Notes: generated by a model not told the origin, from the sequence alone. Shown: positions 41,628 to 51,104, numbered from the stretch's first letter. The stretch: 64,000 bases of DNA from JBOGXA01 sp050694175 (GCA_050694175.1 JBOGXA010000016.1:29788-93787); one strand, 5' to 3'. A program made the numbers and translations.

Positions 41628-42656
41628 TCACTTCGGTAGGCCCACCGACTTGAAAGCCATCCGAACCGCCTGGGTGGATCCAAGTGGCACTTTGTTGTCG
41701 CGGGTCAGACGCCGCGCCGCGTCCCCGATGACCTGTGTCGCCTCGTTGAAGTTCGTGGTCGGCCACAGGTTGAGCAGGGCTTCGTACCAGATGAGCGTCG
41801 CTTTGTCCGTGCCTATCTCCATGGCGACTCTATAGAACGCGCGATTGGGGATGCCGCTGTTGATGTGGACGCCCTGACGGTCCGCATTGCCGGCGTAGTA
41901 GTCGCGCATGTGCGCAGGCTGCGGATCCACTCCCAAAAACTCGTTGGCATACGCGGTCCCGGGCGCGCTCATCGATCGCAGGGCTTCGCCGTAGAGTTCC
42001 GGCCCCATGATCTCGTCGCCTATGAGCCAGTCGGCGTCGTCGGCGGATTGACCCGCGACCCACTGAGTGATGGCCGTGCCGAACACGTCTGAGAAGTGCT
42101 CATTGAGGGCCCCGGACTGGCTGCGGTAGCGAAGACCCGCCGTGAACTGGGTGACGCCGTGCGCGAGCTCGTGGGCGACAACGTCGAGCGAGCGAGAGAA
42201 GGTCGTGAAGATCTCACCGTCGCCATCACCGAAGGTCATCTCGTCCCCGTCCCAGAATGCGTTCATGTAATCGACGCCGAAGTGGACGTTGAGTATCAGA
42301 TCCATACCGGTGCCGTTTATTGAATCGCGCGCCAGGACGTCTTTGAAGTAGGAGCGGACCGATCCCGCGTGGTCGAAGGCGTCGTCCGCGGCGTCATCGC
42401 CCGTTGCCGGCCCGTTCTCATCGCGCACGATGTTTTCGCGCTGGTTCCATGTGTGCTTGCAGTCGTAGACTTCTCGCTGCGCGGACCCTCGAGAAACGGC
42501 CACTGCAAGCCCCGCGACCTCTTCCGTTTTCGCCTGACGATTATCGCGAGCCTGCTTGCTCTTGTAGATGCTTCTTCTTGCCGGATCGCTCTTCCGAGCG
42601 AGTCGATTGAGCGGGGCGGGTGGAACAAAGCTACAAAGGCATCCGTGTGTGTGCAT
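41628..42656 (-). CDS. Protealysin-like M4 metalloprotease
   Basis: A 342-residue thermolysin-family zinc protease. The zinc site is DVVAHELAHGVTQ and GALNEHFSDVFGTA (Glu ligand), with the C-terminal HINSGIPNRAFYRVAM holding a catalytic His. The N-terminus reads MHTHGCLCSFVPPAPL, the short PPEP/protealysin-type propeptide motif (CxxFVPP), and there is no signal peptide. GGGAGG lies six bases before ATG 42656. The inhibitor emfourin gene follows. Protealysins have been linked to invasion and protein turnover; the role here is unknown. Confidence 0.92.
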   Translation of the reverse strand: MHTHGCLCSFVPPAPLNRLARKSDPARRSIYKSKQARDNRQAKTEEVAGLAVAVSRGSAQREVYDCKHTWNQRENIVRDENGPATGDDAADDAFDHAGSVRSYFKDVLARDSINGTGMDLILNVHFGVDYMNAFWDGDEMTFGDGDGEIFTTFSRSLDVVAHELAHGVTQFTAGLRYRSQSGALNEHFSDVFGTAITQWVAGQSADDADWLIGDEIMGPELYGEALRSMSAPGTAYANEFLGVDPQPAHMRDYYAGNADRQGVHINSGIPNRAFYRVAMEIGTDKATLIWYEALLNLWPTTNFNEATQVIGDAARRLTRDNKVPLGSTQAVRMAFKSVGLPK

Positions 42657-42815
42657 GCAGATCCTCCCTTTCAGTGTGAACGCTTCTCCGTCCATCAAGT
42701 CCCAATTGCGCGCTTGAGGGAATGGCCCGGCCGGGTCGTTATCGAACAGGCGAGAGTGACTACGCCCTCACTCGCTGGGTGTCCCTGTCGGCCTCGGATC
42801 GGTCGTTAGCGACCC

Positions 42816-42975
42816 TCAGCTGAGGAGGTATCCAGCGATGAATCCGGCGACCGCAGCGACTGCTACCCAACTCGAGGGCGATCGCCGCGAGCAGAAGGCC
42901 CCCTCCGAAGGCAGTGATCGCCGCCGCAAGCCGCTCGGGCAGTCTCACGCACCCCGCGATGACGGCGCCCGTCAT
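42816..42975 (-). pseudogene. Small ZIP-like membrane protein or remnant, frameshifted
   Basis: From ATG 42975 the frame reads LAAAITAFGGGLLLAAIALEL, which is typical of ZIP/VIT-type metal transporter helices, then becomes basic (GSSRCGRRIHRW). Dropping one base at about 42867 gives VAVAAVAGFIAGYLLS and a stop at 42816. The whole is only ~53 residues, so it is either a small two-helix protein with a frameshift or a remnant of a transporter. It overlaps the upstream region of moaA on the opposite strand. Confidence 0.4.
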
Positions 42976-43006
42976 GCCGTGGGAACATGGGGAGCGGGGT
43001 GATCGA

Positions 43007-44017
43007 TTGAGCGCACGTCTTACCGACAGATTGGGTAGGCCGATCCGGGACCTTCGGATCTCGGTCACCGACCGCTGCAATTTTCGATGCGTCTACTGCA
43101 TGCCTAAAGAGGTGTTCGGGGCCGACTACCGGTTCCTCGAACGAGCCGAGCTCCTCTCGTTCGAGGAGATCTACCGCTTGTCGGGACTCTTTGCCCGGCT
43201 CGGTGTCGAGAAGATCCGGCTCACAGGGGGAGAGCCCCTGGTGCGGCGCGACATTGAGCGGCTCGTCGCGATGCTCGGGGGCATTCCGGGGATCGACCTC
43301 GCTCTGACGACCAACGGGTCGATGCTCGCCAAAAAGGCTCGCGCCCTGAAGAAGGCCGGACTGGACCGCGTGACGATCAGCCTCGACTCTCTCGACGACG
43401 CGATCTTCAAGGCGATGAACGACGTCGACTTCCCCGTCCGGCGGGTACTGGACGGAATCGATGCGGCGGCGGATGCCGGACTGGCCCCGGTCAAGATCAA
43501 CATGGTCGTCAAGCGGGGACTCAACGAAAGCAGCGTCGTCGACATGGCGCGGCACTTCAAGGGGACCGGCCACATCGTGCGGTTCATCGAGTACATGGAC
43601 GTCGGTGCGACGAACGGCTGGCGACTCGACGATGTCGTACCGGCACGGGAGATCGTTGCCGCGATCGATGCCGAGATTCCGCTCGAGCCGGTGGCGCCCA
43701 ACTACCGCGGTGAAGTTGCCAATCGATACCGCTACAAGGACGGCACGGGCGAGATCGGGATAGTGGCCTCCGTGACCCAGCCGTTCTGCGGCGACTGTAC
43801 GCGGGCGCGTGTCTCGTCGGAGGGCCGGCTTTTCACGTGCCTGTTCGCGACCGATGGTCACGATCTGCGTGCGGCGCTCAGGGACGGGGCCTCCGACGAC
43901 GATATTGCGGCGGGGATTGCAACGATCTGGAGCGGCAGAACCGACCGTTACTCGGAGATCCGGTCCTCGCAGACTACCGACCTGCCGAAGGTCGAGATGT
44001 CCTACATCGGGGGGTAG
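43007..44017 (+). CDS. moaA: GTP 3',8-cyclase MoaA
   Basis: A 336-residue radical SAM enzyme performing the first step of molybdenum cofactor synthesis. RISVTDRCNFRCVYCMP carries the CxxxCxxC iron-sulfur motif; RLTGGEPLVRRDIE and VTISLDSLDD are SAM-binding; FCGDCTRARVSSEGRLFTCL holds the C-terminal cluster cysteines and the protein ends YIGG. The start is uncertain: TTG 43007 with GGGG upstream fits the usual short N-terminus, and ATG 42974 is an alternative. Other moa genes are not in the window. Confidence 0.92.
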   Translation: MSARLTDRLGRPIRDLRISVTDRCNFRCVYCMPKEVFGADYRFLERAELLSFEEIYRLSGLFARLGVEKIRLTGGEPLVRRDIERLVAMLGGIPGIDLALTTNGSMLAKKARALKKAGLDRVTISLDSLDDAIFKAMNDVDFPVRRVLDGIDAAADAGLAPVKINMVVKRGLNESSVVDMARHFKGTGHIVRFIEYMDVGATNGWRLDDVVPAREIVAAIDAEIPLEPVAPNYRGEVANRYRYKDGTGEIGIVASVTQPFCGDCTRARVSSEGRLFTCLFATDGHDLRAALRDGASDDDIAAGIATIWSGRTDRYSEIRSSQTTDLPKVEMSYIGG

Positions 44018-44078
44018 AGCCCGATTCCTTCCGTGATCCGCATGCTCCTGCCATGTCAAAGCGGGAAAGAATGACTTC

Positions 44079-46103
44079 GTGAACACTCTTCTGGCCGGTC
44101 CGATTCTGCGCCGAACCGAGGCCACCCGCGTTTGCATCTGGCTCGCAACCAGCACCGACGTGCGGGTTCGGGCCCATATCTTCGACGTCGAAGCATTCTC
44201 GGAGTCACAGCCGAAGGCGGTGGGGGCGGGGAGCGAGAGGGGCATCCAGCTCGGTGCCAACCTCTTCGTCCATCTCGTTGAGGCGACTCCCAAGGGCGAC
44301 TCGTTTCCGCGCGACCGCTTGCTCGGATACGACATCGAACTCCTCGAGCGGGGAGCCCGGAAAGGTCGGCGGCTCGGCGATCTCGACCTGCTCGACGGGC
44401 TGCATCGGATTGCCTACGACGGCTTCCCACTTCCCACCTTCTACATTCGGAACGAGACGCCGAGATTGCGGCTGATGCACGGCTCGTGCCGGATGCTCCA
44501 CGGAAAGGGCCACGATGCACTCAGCGTCGTGGACGAGGTGCTTGCACGCCATGCGCACGACGTGAACGAACGACCGAGTGCGCTGTTCCTGACAGGCGAC
44601 CAGATCTACGGCGATGAAGTCGCGGGCCCGATGATCGATCACATCAGAAAACTCGCCACCGAGCTCATGGGCCCGGAGGACGAGAAGTCCGTGCCCGACT
44701 GGCCGGCGTTGACGGAAATACCGGTCAACGGGCGAGCCGAGCTCGCGCACGAAAGAGCGAAGCTGACGTCCGGCCACGCGGAGAACCACCTCATGAGTTT
44801 CGGGGAATTCGCGGCGACCTACGTCGTTGCCTGGAATCCGGACAACTGGCCCGATGAGTTCGCAGCTGCTGCCGATGCGATCCCCGACGATGAGCTCAAG
44901 AGCGGACTGCGCACGAGGGCAGAGCGACGTAAGTACGCGGTTCAGCGTGCCGATCTCTCCAGGACGCGCGCGACGATTCCTCGCGTCCGCCGCGCTCTAG
45001 CCAATATCCCTACCTACATGATCTTCGACGACCATGACTGCACCGACGACTGGAACCTCACCCTCGACTGGCACGAGAACGTCCGCGGCAGCGCCTCCGG
45101 CCGCCGGATGGTGGCCAATGCGCTGGCGTCCTATTGGGCGTTCCAGGGGTGGGGCAACCGCCCGGACTCCTTTGACGACACGTTCAAGAAGAAGATCTCT
45201 GCTTACATGTTGGATCAGAGCAGCGACGCGTCCGAATACGAGGACATGCTGTGGGACTTCAACGGTTGGTACTTCTGTACGCCGACCGATCCTCCGACGA
45301 TATTCCTCGACTCACGCACGAACCGAACATTCGACAGTGGCGAAGGCGCCGCTCACCTTATCGGCGAGCTGGGCCGCAAGACTGCCCTCGCGACGCTGGA
45401 AGGCGCCGGTTACAAACCGGGGGACCCGTTGATCGTCGTCTCACCGGTGCCGATCTTCGGTCTGGAGTTGCAGGAGCGGCGGCAGAAGTTTCTCAAGGAC
45501 AAGGTCGGGCCCTACGAGATCGATCTCGAGGCGTGGCACTCCAACCTCCAGGGTCTGGTCGAGTTCATGGAGTTCATCATGGAGGATCTCCAGTTGGAAT
45601 CCTGCGTGTTCCTGTCGGGCGATGTCCACTACGGCATGAACCTCAAAGTGACGTTTCGCATGAACGGCAGGGAGTTGCGGATCTCGCAGATCGTCAGCAG
45701 CTCCTTCAAGCACAGCGGCGTTCTCAGCAAGGTAGCGCTGAACCTTCTGGGCAAGTCTGTGCGGAGGAAGCACGAGCGAGTCGGGTGGAAGTCGCCTCCG
45801 GAATCGGCGAGGACCGGGATCAGGGCCCTGGCGACCATGCGCCCGGCGAACACCGACGAGTGGTCGCCCGAAAGTCCGGTCATGCTGTCCCCACGGCGCG
45901 CCAAGCACCTTCACATCGAGGAAGAACCCGATTTCTCGGAGGAGCGCGAGTACATAGTCGTCTCGGGCGACGGTTCGCTCAAGATCGTCGGCGAGAACAA
46001 CGTGGGCCTCGTGACGATCACACGCGACGAGGTCGTTCACGAGGTGCTCTGCCCGACCCGCCGCGGGCTGCGCGTCCACACGGCAAGGCTTCCTGCGATC
46101 TGA
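44079..46103 (+). CDS. PhoD-like alkaline phosphatase D family protein
   Basis: A 674-residue protein of the PhoD-like metallophosphatase group. Motifs: LMHGSCRMLHG, LTGDQIYGDEVAGP, MIFDDHDCTDDWN, VVSPVPIFGLE and FLSGDVHYGMNL. The N-terminal ~115 residues form a beta domain of the kind preceding PhoD catalytic domains. There is no Tat signal, so it may be cytoplasmic, unlike secreted PhoD. Likely hydrolyses phosphodiesters or phosphomonoesters; the substrate is unknown. GTG start. Convergent with mscL. Confidence 0.85.
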   Translation: MNTLLAGPILRRTEATRVCIWLATSTDVRVRAHIFDVEAFSESQPKAVGAGSERGIQLGANLFVHLVEATPKGDSFPRDRLLGYDIELLERGARKGRRLGDLDLLDGLHRIAYDGFPLPTFYIRNETPRLRLMHGSCRMLHGKGHDALSVVDEVLARHAHDVNERPSALFLTGDQIYGDEVAGPMIDHIRKLATELMGPEDEKSVPDWPALTEIPVNGRAELAHERAKLTSGHAENHLMSFGEFAATYVVAWNPDNWPDEFAAAADAIPDDELKSGLRTRAERRKYAVQRADLSRTRATIPRVRRALANIPTYMIFDDHDCTDDWNLTLDWHENVRGSASGRRMVANALASYWAFQGWGNRPDSFDDTFKKKISAYMLDQSSDASEYEDMLWDFNGWYFCTPTDPPTIFLDSRTNRTFDSGEGAAHLIGELGRKTALATLEGAGYKPGDPLIVVSPVPIFGLELQERRQKFLKDKVGPYEIDLEAWHSNLQGLVEFMEFIMEDLQLESCVFLSGDVHYGMNLKVTFRMNGRELRISQIVSSSFKHSGVLSKVALNLLGKSVRRKHERVGWKSPPESARTGIRALATMRPANTDEWSPESPVMLSPRRAKHLHIEEEPDFSEEREYIVVSGDGSLKIVGENNVGLVTITRDEVVHEVLCPTRRGLRVHTARLPAI

Positions 46104-46109
46104 TTGTCG

Positions 46110-46526
46110 TTACGAATGCGCCGGCTCCACTTGGCTGGTGCACGCGCTGCAGCGCGTCGCCTCGAGGGCAATCGGGATGAAGCAATAGGGGCATTCGCGC
46201 GTCCTGGGCGGCTCGGGAGGGGCACCTCTAGGCAACATGATCCTGTTCACGGCCCTGATGACGAGGAACAGGGCGAGAGCGACGAGCAGGAAGTTGACGA
46301 GCGACGTGAGGAAGAGCCCGTAGGTAATCGACGCCTCGCCCACCTCGAACGAGAGGTCGTTGAAGTCGGGCTGGCCAAAGATCGCGGCAACGACCGGCAT
46401 CAGGACACCGTTTACCAACGCTTGCACCACCTGGTTGAACGCCAGTCCGAGAATAACGGCGACCGCCAGGTCGAGGAGGTTGCCCCGAAACGCAAACGCT
46501 TTGAACTCAGCAAAAATCCTTTTCAC
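46110..46526 (-). CDS. mscL: Large-conductance mechanosensitive channel MscL with zinc ribbon
   Basis: A 138-residue channel. The first helix FKAFAFRGNLLDLAVAVILG and second helix LFLTSLVNFLLVALALFLVI are classic MscL. It opens under membrane tension to release solutes on osmotic downshock. The C-terminal tail has a zinc ribbon, ECPYCFIPI and RCSACTSQV (CxxC pairs), found in a subset of actinobacterial homologues; its effect on gating is unknown. GTG start two bases after the DUF6328 stop, preceded by GGGGGA. Last gene of the glgE-led run. Confidence 0.92.
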   Translation of the reverse strand: MKRIFAEFKAFAFRGNLLDLAVAVILGLAFNQVVQALVNGVLMPVVAAIFGQPDFNDLSFEVGEASITYGLFLTSLVNFLLVALALFLVIRAVNRIMLPRGAPPEPPRTRECPYCFIPIALEATRCSACTSQVEPAHS

Positions 46527-46528
46527 GG

Positions 46529-47023
46529 CTAGTCCCCCTGTTTCGAGTCCCGCGCCCTCCACCCGAGCGGCATCAGATACCAGATCACGACGAACACCGC
46601 CCCGACCCCAATGGTGAACAGTAGGGACTCGGGCCCGCCGTAGAGCACATCGGTGATGACGAACACGACGGCAGTAATCGCCACTGCGAGAAAGAGCGAG
46701 CCGACGATCGTGAGTCGGTTGGAGACCACCAGGAGGTTTTCTTTGTCCTCGGCTCGAAAGCGGAGCCGGTGCATGACGGAGGGGGCTATCAACAGGGCCG
46801 AGGCAAGCGCGGTGCAGATAAACGCCAAGAAGTAAGTGGATTCCTGCCCCGGATTGATGGTGGTAAAGCGTTGGGTGAAAGGCATCGTCAGTAGGAACGC
46901 GAACAGCACCTGGATGCCCGGAAGCGCGACCCGCAACTCATTGAGAAGCTCGATCAACTCACGGTCTCGTCGCTCCTTCTCGCTCTCCCGGCGGCCGCCG
47001 CCGTTCTTATCGTCGTCGCTCAC
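46529..47023 (-). CDS. DUF6328-type membrane protein
   Basis: A 164-residue protein: charged N-terminus (RRESEKERRDRELIELL), then four helices (LPGIQVLFAFLLTMPFTQRF, LAFICTALASALLIA, IVGSLFLAVAITAVVFVI, LLFTIGVGAVFVVIWYL). The pattern LNELRVALPGIQVLFAFLLT is the DUF6328 signature. Function unknown. 13 bases separate it from the coiled-coil gene upstream and 2 from mscL downstream. Confidence 0.8.
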   Translation of the reverse strand: MSDDDKNGGGRRESEKERRDRELIELLNELRVALPGIQVLFAFLLTMPFTQRFTTINPGQESTYFLAFICTALASALLIAPSVMHRLRFRAEDKENLLVVSNRLTIVGSLFLAVAITAVVFVITDVLYGGPESLLFTIGVGAVFVVIWYLMPLGWRARDSKQGD

Positions 47024-47036
47024 GGACTGCTTCTTA

Positions 47037-47480
47037 TCACGGCGAAGCCGCCGCGTCGGGTTCGTCTGGCGCCTCGGACTTGATCCGGCGGGTCATGAAA
47101 TCGGGCAGCGACCCGACCATCCCGGACATCGTTTGGTCGAGGTGGACGGTTGCCTGCTCGATGCTGGCGAGCGAGGTCTCCAGGCGGTCGAATCGCTCGG
47201 CGAGCCCCTCCGTCTCTTTCAGCCGTGCGATCAGCTCGGCCTTGATCTCGTCGAGATCGGCGTGAAGCCGTTCGTCGAATTTCGCGATGCGCCTGCGGAT
47301 GTCGTCGATGAGCTCCTCGCCGTCGGTCGACAGCGAGTCAAGGGTCGTCGCGGCCGAGCGCATCTCCTCGAGCGAGTCGAGTGTCGTGAGGATGCGCTTG
47401 TCGAGGGTCGTCAACAGCTCGACGAGGTTCCCGACTCGATCCGTCACGCGCGATAAGGGGCCGCCTCCGTCGCCTTCCAC
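47037..47480 (-). CDS. Coiled-coil hypothetical protein
   Basis: A 147-residue protein that is almost entirely helical: VGNLVELLTTLDKRIL, DGEELIDDIRRRIAKFDERL, ELIARLKETEGLAERFDRLE. No membrane helix, no recognised domain. It lies between the GH57 gene (4 bases) and DUF6328, so it is probably cotranscribed with glgE-glgB. Possibly a scaffold or regulator; that is only inference. Confidence 0.7.
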   Translation of the reverse strand: MEGDGGGPLSRVTDRVGNLVELLTTLDKRILTTLDSLEEMRSAATTLDSLSTDGEELIDDIRRRIAKFDERLHADLDEIKAELIARLKETEGLAERFDRLETSLASIEQATVHLDQTMSGMVGSLPDFMTRRIKSEAPDEPDAAASP

Positions 47481-47484
47481 CCGA

Positions 47485-48954
47485 TTACCCTACAGGGCGC
47501 TCGATCGACCGAAAGATGTCGGCTCCCGTGCCGTGCTCGAAGACGTTGCTACCGGCATCTCCCAGAGTCCCGAGAAACGCGTCCGTGGGGGTGGGTTGCC
47601 CGAGATGCTGGAGGATCTCGAGTGCGCGCGCCGCGTACCGGAGAATCTGGACAGACTCGATGCCGGAGATGTCGTTGAAGAACCACCCACAGCTGGTGAA
47701 CATCGCCAGTGCCATGCGTTGCATTTCGAGCAGGTCGCGGATCGCAATCGTTGTCTCTTCGTCGAGGACACCGCTTGCCTCCGCGCGTGCGAACTCTTCA
47801 AGGGGCACGCTTCCGGTCAGGACACGGATGTATTGGTCGCGTGCACCCCAGGGATCCCTCAGCACCATGTGGCCGAGCCGGCCGAACGCCTCGTCGCACG
47901 CGTCGCGAACGAGCTCGAGCGCGGCGCGCAATGGGGCTCGCCATTTCTGGTCCCAGTCCGGCATACCGCCCGTCCTGCAGCCACAGTCTCGCTCCCACCT
48001 CCCGACGCCGTGGGAACAGGACCACGATGACCCCCGGCCCTGGGCGATCAGTACTTCTCGAGTTGGCGGGACCCTCTCGAGCGCAACGCCGTAGTTGGTC
48101 ACTTCAATCGAGCGACGCTCCGCCTCAACGAACAGCGCGAATGCAAGCCCCACCTCGCCGAACTTGTGATGGTGGCCGTAGGTTTCACCGTCCGTGGCCG
48201 CGTGAGCGATGGGCCCAGGGCTCGATTCGAACATTGCGATGTACTCTTCCGCCGACGCCGTGGCTTGCTCGAACGCGATCCGGCGCGCGATGTCTGCGTT
48301 GTAGAAGAACACCGCCAGGTCGCGCCCCGAGCCATCGGGGTGCACGTACCTGTGCGGGAACCCGGGGTCGACAGGATGTGCCCGAGCGTCCAGCCACGGT
48401 CCATTCGGCTCTCGCCAGTTCGCCGCCTGCCACGGCGCCATGATCGTGAACCGCACACCGCAGTCGATGAGTGTTCCGAGCACGGCGTCGGAGGCGGCGG
48501 TCTCGGGAAGCCACATGCCTTCAGGCTCGCGACCGAAACGATGCTGGAAGTCCTCGATGCCCCACACGACCTCGGTTCTCATGTCGCGCGCGCTCGCCAG
48601 GGGCAGGATCGAATGGTGATACGCCTGCGCGAGCGCGTTGCCGTGTCCGGTCGCGGCCACCGCGGCCTTGTCGGCCTCCACGATGCGTGCGTAGGTCTCC
48701 GGCTGCTCGGCCTCCAACCACGATAGCAACGTCGGCCCAACATCGAACGAGACCTTCTCGAAGTTGTTGACGACTCTCGTCTCGCCGGGCAACTTGAGGG
48801 TGGCGAACGCGTTGGGCTCGTAGCATTCGGCGTGCACCCGCTGGTTCCAATTCGAAAAGGGGGCGGCGCTGGGCTGATCGTCGATCGTTCCCGTCCACGG
48901 GTTCTCCCTGGGAGGTTGGTAGAAGTGGCCGTGGACTACTACCTGCGGAGCCAC
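47485..48954 (-). CDS. GH57-family glycoside hydrolase, short DUF3536 type
   Basis: A 489-residue GH57-like (beta/alpha)7 protein. HGHFYQPPRENPWTG, EPEGMWLPETA (catalytic Glu region) and TDGETYGHHHKFGE (candidate Asp/His) are present, followed by a helical part with CGWFFNDISGIE and GSNVFEHGTG. Larger members carry a longer C-terminal DUF3536 region; this one stops soon after GSNVFEHG, so it is shorter than many relatives. It overlaps the end of glgB by 16 bases. GH57 enzymes include branching enzymes, amylases and glucanotransferases; the placement suggests alpha-glucan processing. Confidence 0.85.
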   Translation of the reverse strand: MAPQVVVHGHFYQPPRENPWTGTIDDQPSAAPFSNWNQRVHAECYEPNAFATLKLPGETRVVNNFEKVSFDVGPTLLSWLEAEQPETYARIVEADKAAVAATGHGNALAQAYHHSILPLASARDMRTEVVWGIEDFQHRFGREPEGMWLPETAASDAVLGTLIDCGVRFTIMAPWQAANWREPNGPWLDARAHPVDPGFPHRYVHPDGSGRDLAVFFYNADIARRIAFEQATASAEEYIAMFESSPGPIAHAATDGETYGHHHKFGEVGLAFALFVEAERRSIEVTNYGVALERVPPTREVLIAQGRGSSWSCSHGVGRWERDCGCRTGGMPDWDQKWRAPLRAALELVRDACDEAFGRLGHMVLRDPWGARDQYIRVLTGSVPLEEFARAEASGVLDEETTIAIRDLLEMQRMALAMFTSCGWFFNDISGIESVQILRYAARALEILQHLGQPTPTDAFLGTLGDAGSNVFEHGTGADIFRSIERPVG

Positions 48955-51104
48955 ACCACCCCCACGGGAGGGAGCGTTATCGGGGCCGAGTACCCAAGGC
49001 CATGCCACGGCCGCTCCTCAGCTTCCACCGCGCCCAGGTTGCCGACATTGGTGCCCCCATACATGTCGGCATCCGAATTCAGAACCTCGAAGTAGTCGCC
49101 CCCAGCGGGCAGGCCCACGCGATAGCCGTTCCTCGGAACGGGAGAGAAGTTGCATATGCAAACAAGGAACTCTCCCGAGGCACTCCGCCTGAAGAAGGAC
49201 AGGACATTGTTGTCCGCGTCGTTCGCGTCGATCCAACGGAAGCCGATTGGATCCGAGTCCAGCTCCCATAGTGCGGGAGTCCCTTGGTAGACCTTGTTGA
49301 GATCGGCGACGAACTGCTGGATGCCCAGGTGCTCGTCGTAGTCGAGAAGATGCCAGTCGAGGCTCCGATCATGGTTCCACTCGCGGCTTTGCGCAAATTC
49401 CGCGCCCATGAAGATCAGCTGCTTGCCGGGATGTGCCCACATGTAGGCATAAAGCGCGCGCAGGTTGGCGAGTGCCTGCCACCTGTCGCCGGGCATCTTT
49501 CCTATGAGCGATCCCTTGCCGTGCACGACCTCATCGTGGGACAGGGGCAGGATGAAGTTCTCGGTGAAGGCGTACCACAGGCTGAACGTCAGCTGATTGT
49601 GATGGAAGCGACGATAGACGGGATCCTTCGTGAAGTAGGCGAGCGTGTCGTGCATCCAACCCAAGTTCCATTTCATGCCGAATCCGAGCCCACCGACATG
49701 AACGGGCTTGCTGACCCCCGGCCAAGCCGTCGACTCTTCGGCAACCATGAGGATTCCGGGATGCTCTGAGTGCACGACCGTATTGAGCTCCTTGAGGAAC
49801 TCGATCGCTTCGATGTTCTCGCGACCGCCGAAGACATTGGGCAACCATTCGCCCTCCTCACGGCTGTAGTCGAGATACAGCATGGATGCCACGGCATCCA
49901 CGCGCAGGCCATCGATGTGGAACTTCTCGATCCAGTAGAGGGCGTTGGCAATGAGGAAGTTGCGGACCTCGTTGCGTCCGTAGTTGAAGATTAGGGTCCC
50001 CCAGTCGGGATGATGTCCGCGGCGGGGATCCGCGTGCTCGTACAAAGCCGTGCCGTCGAACCGAGCCAGCGCCCATTCGTCGCGCGGGAAGTGTGCCGGC
50101 ACCCAGTCCGCGATCACGCCGATACCTTCGGCGTGGAGCGCGTCGATCAGGTAGCGCAGATCGTCTGGGGAGCCGAACCGCGCTGTGGGGGCAAAGTAGT
50201 TGCTGACCTGATAGCCCCACGACCCCGCGAATGGGTGCTCCGCTAGGGGCATCAGCTGGACGTGTGTAAAGCCCATCTCCCGGCAGTAATCGGCGAGTTG
50301 ATCGGCAATGTCCCGGTAACTAAGAGTTCCCCCTTCTGGGGTCCGGCGCCACGATCCGAGATGGACCTCGTAGATGGACACAGGTGAGCGGATGCTCTCG
50401 ATCGACTCTCGTCGAGCCATCCATACATCGTCGTTCCACCGATACTCGGACCGGAACACCACGCTTGCCGTCTGGGGCGGGATCTCGGTCGCGGCCGCAT
50501 AAGGATCGGCCTTGAGAACGTGCGAACCGTCGGCACCGGCCACTTCGTACTTGTACTTCGTTCCCGGGCCGACGCTCGGAACGAACAGCTCCCAGATCCC
50601 CGACGCCCCCATCGAACGCATGGGGTGGAGCCGCCCGTCCCATTCGTTGAAGTCGCCGTGGACGCGAACTCCCCTTGCAGCAGGGGCCCACACGGCGAAC
50701 GCCACACCATCGATTCCACTATGTGTGGTTGCGTGCGCGCCGAGCTTCTCCCAGAGCCGCAGGTGGCGTCCTTCGCCGACGAGATGCAGGTCGATGTCGC
50801 CGAGCGTCGGCAGGAATGCGTACGGATCGCGCGCGGTGTACGTGTCGCCGTTGGGATAAACGACCTCTAACTCGTAATCCTCGGGGAGCGCGTCGACGAT
50901 GGCTTCGAAGAGCCCAGCGGGATCGATCTGGTCGAGCTTGGCAACGACCCCACCCCCCGACACACAGGCCACGCTCTGCGCGTCTGGGCGGTACGCGCGC
51001 ACCACGCTGCCCTCGGGCGCCGGGTGGGCGCCCAGCAGCGCGTGTGGATCGGCGAGTTCCCCGCGCACAAGCAGCTCGATCGTTCTGAGCCTCGACTTAC
51101 TCAT
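48939..51104 (-). CDS. glgB: 1,4-alpha-glucan branching enzyme
   Basis: A 721-residue GH13 enzyme with an N-terminal CBM48 pair (residues ~10-210: ELADPHALLGAHP, VRVHGDFNEWDG) and a barrel. GH13 motifs: GVIADWVPAHFPRD, DGLRVDAVASMLYLDY (nucleophile Asp), ILMVAEESTAWPGV (Glu acid) and LPLSHDEVVHGKGSL. It transfers glucan segments to form alpha-1,6 branches. Start ATG 51104 overlaps the mak stop by four bases. It works on the linear glucan made by GlgE. Confidence 0.95.
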   Translation of the reverse strand: MSKSRLRTIELLVRGELADPHALLGAHPAPEGSVVRAYRPDAQSVACVSGGGVVAKLDQIDPAGLFEAIVDALPEDYELEVVYPNGDTYTARDPYAFLPTLGDIDLHLVGEGRHLRLWEKLGAHATTHSGIDGVAFAVWAPAARGVRVHGDFNEWDGRLHPMRSMGASGIWELFVPSVGPGTKYKYEVAGADGSHVLKADPYAAATEIPPQTASVVFRSEYRWNDDVWMARRESIESIRSPVSIYEVHLGSWRRTPEGGTLSYRDIADQLADYCREMGFTHVQLMPLAEHPFAGSWGYQVSNYFAPTARFGSPDDLRYLIDALHAEGIGVIADWVPAHFPRDEWALARFDGTALYEHADPRRGHHPDWGTLIFNYGRNEVRNFLIANALYWIEKFHIDGLRVDAVASMLYLDYSREEGEWLPNVFGGRENIEAIEFLKELNTVVHSEHPGILMVAEESTAWPGVSKPVHVGGLGFGMKWNLGWMHDTLAYFTKDPVYRRFHHNQLTFSLWYAFTENFILPLSHDEVVHGKGSLIGKMPGDRWQALANLRALYAYMWAHPGKQLIFMGAEFAQSREWNHDRSLDWHLLDYDEHLGIQQFVADLNKVYQGTPALWELDSDPIGFRWIDANDADNNVLSFFRRSASGEFLVCICNFSPVPRNGYRVGLPAGGDYFEVLNSDADMYGGTNVGNLGAVEAEERPWHGLGYSAPITLPPVGVVWLRR

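Noticed and set aside
42863..44335. 490-codon open frame opposite moaA
   Set aside because: GC-rich antisense frame; MoaA on the plus strand has all iron-sulfur motifs.
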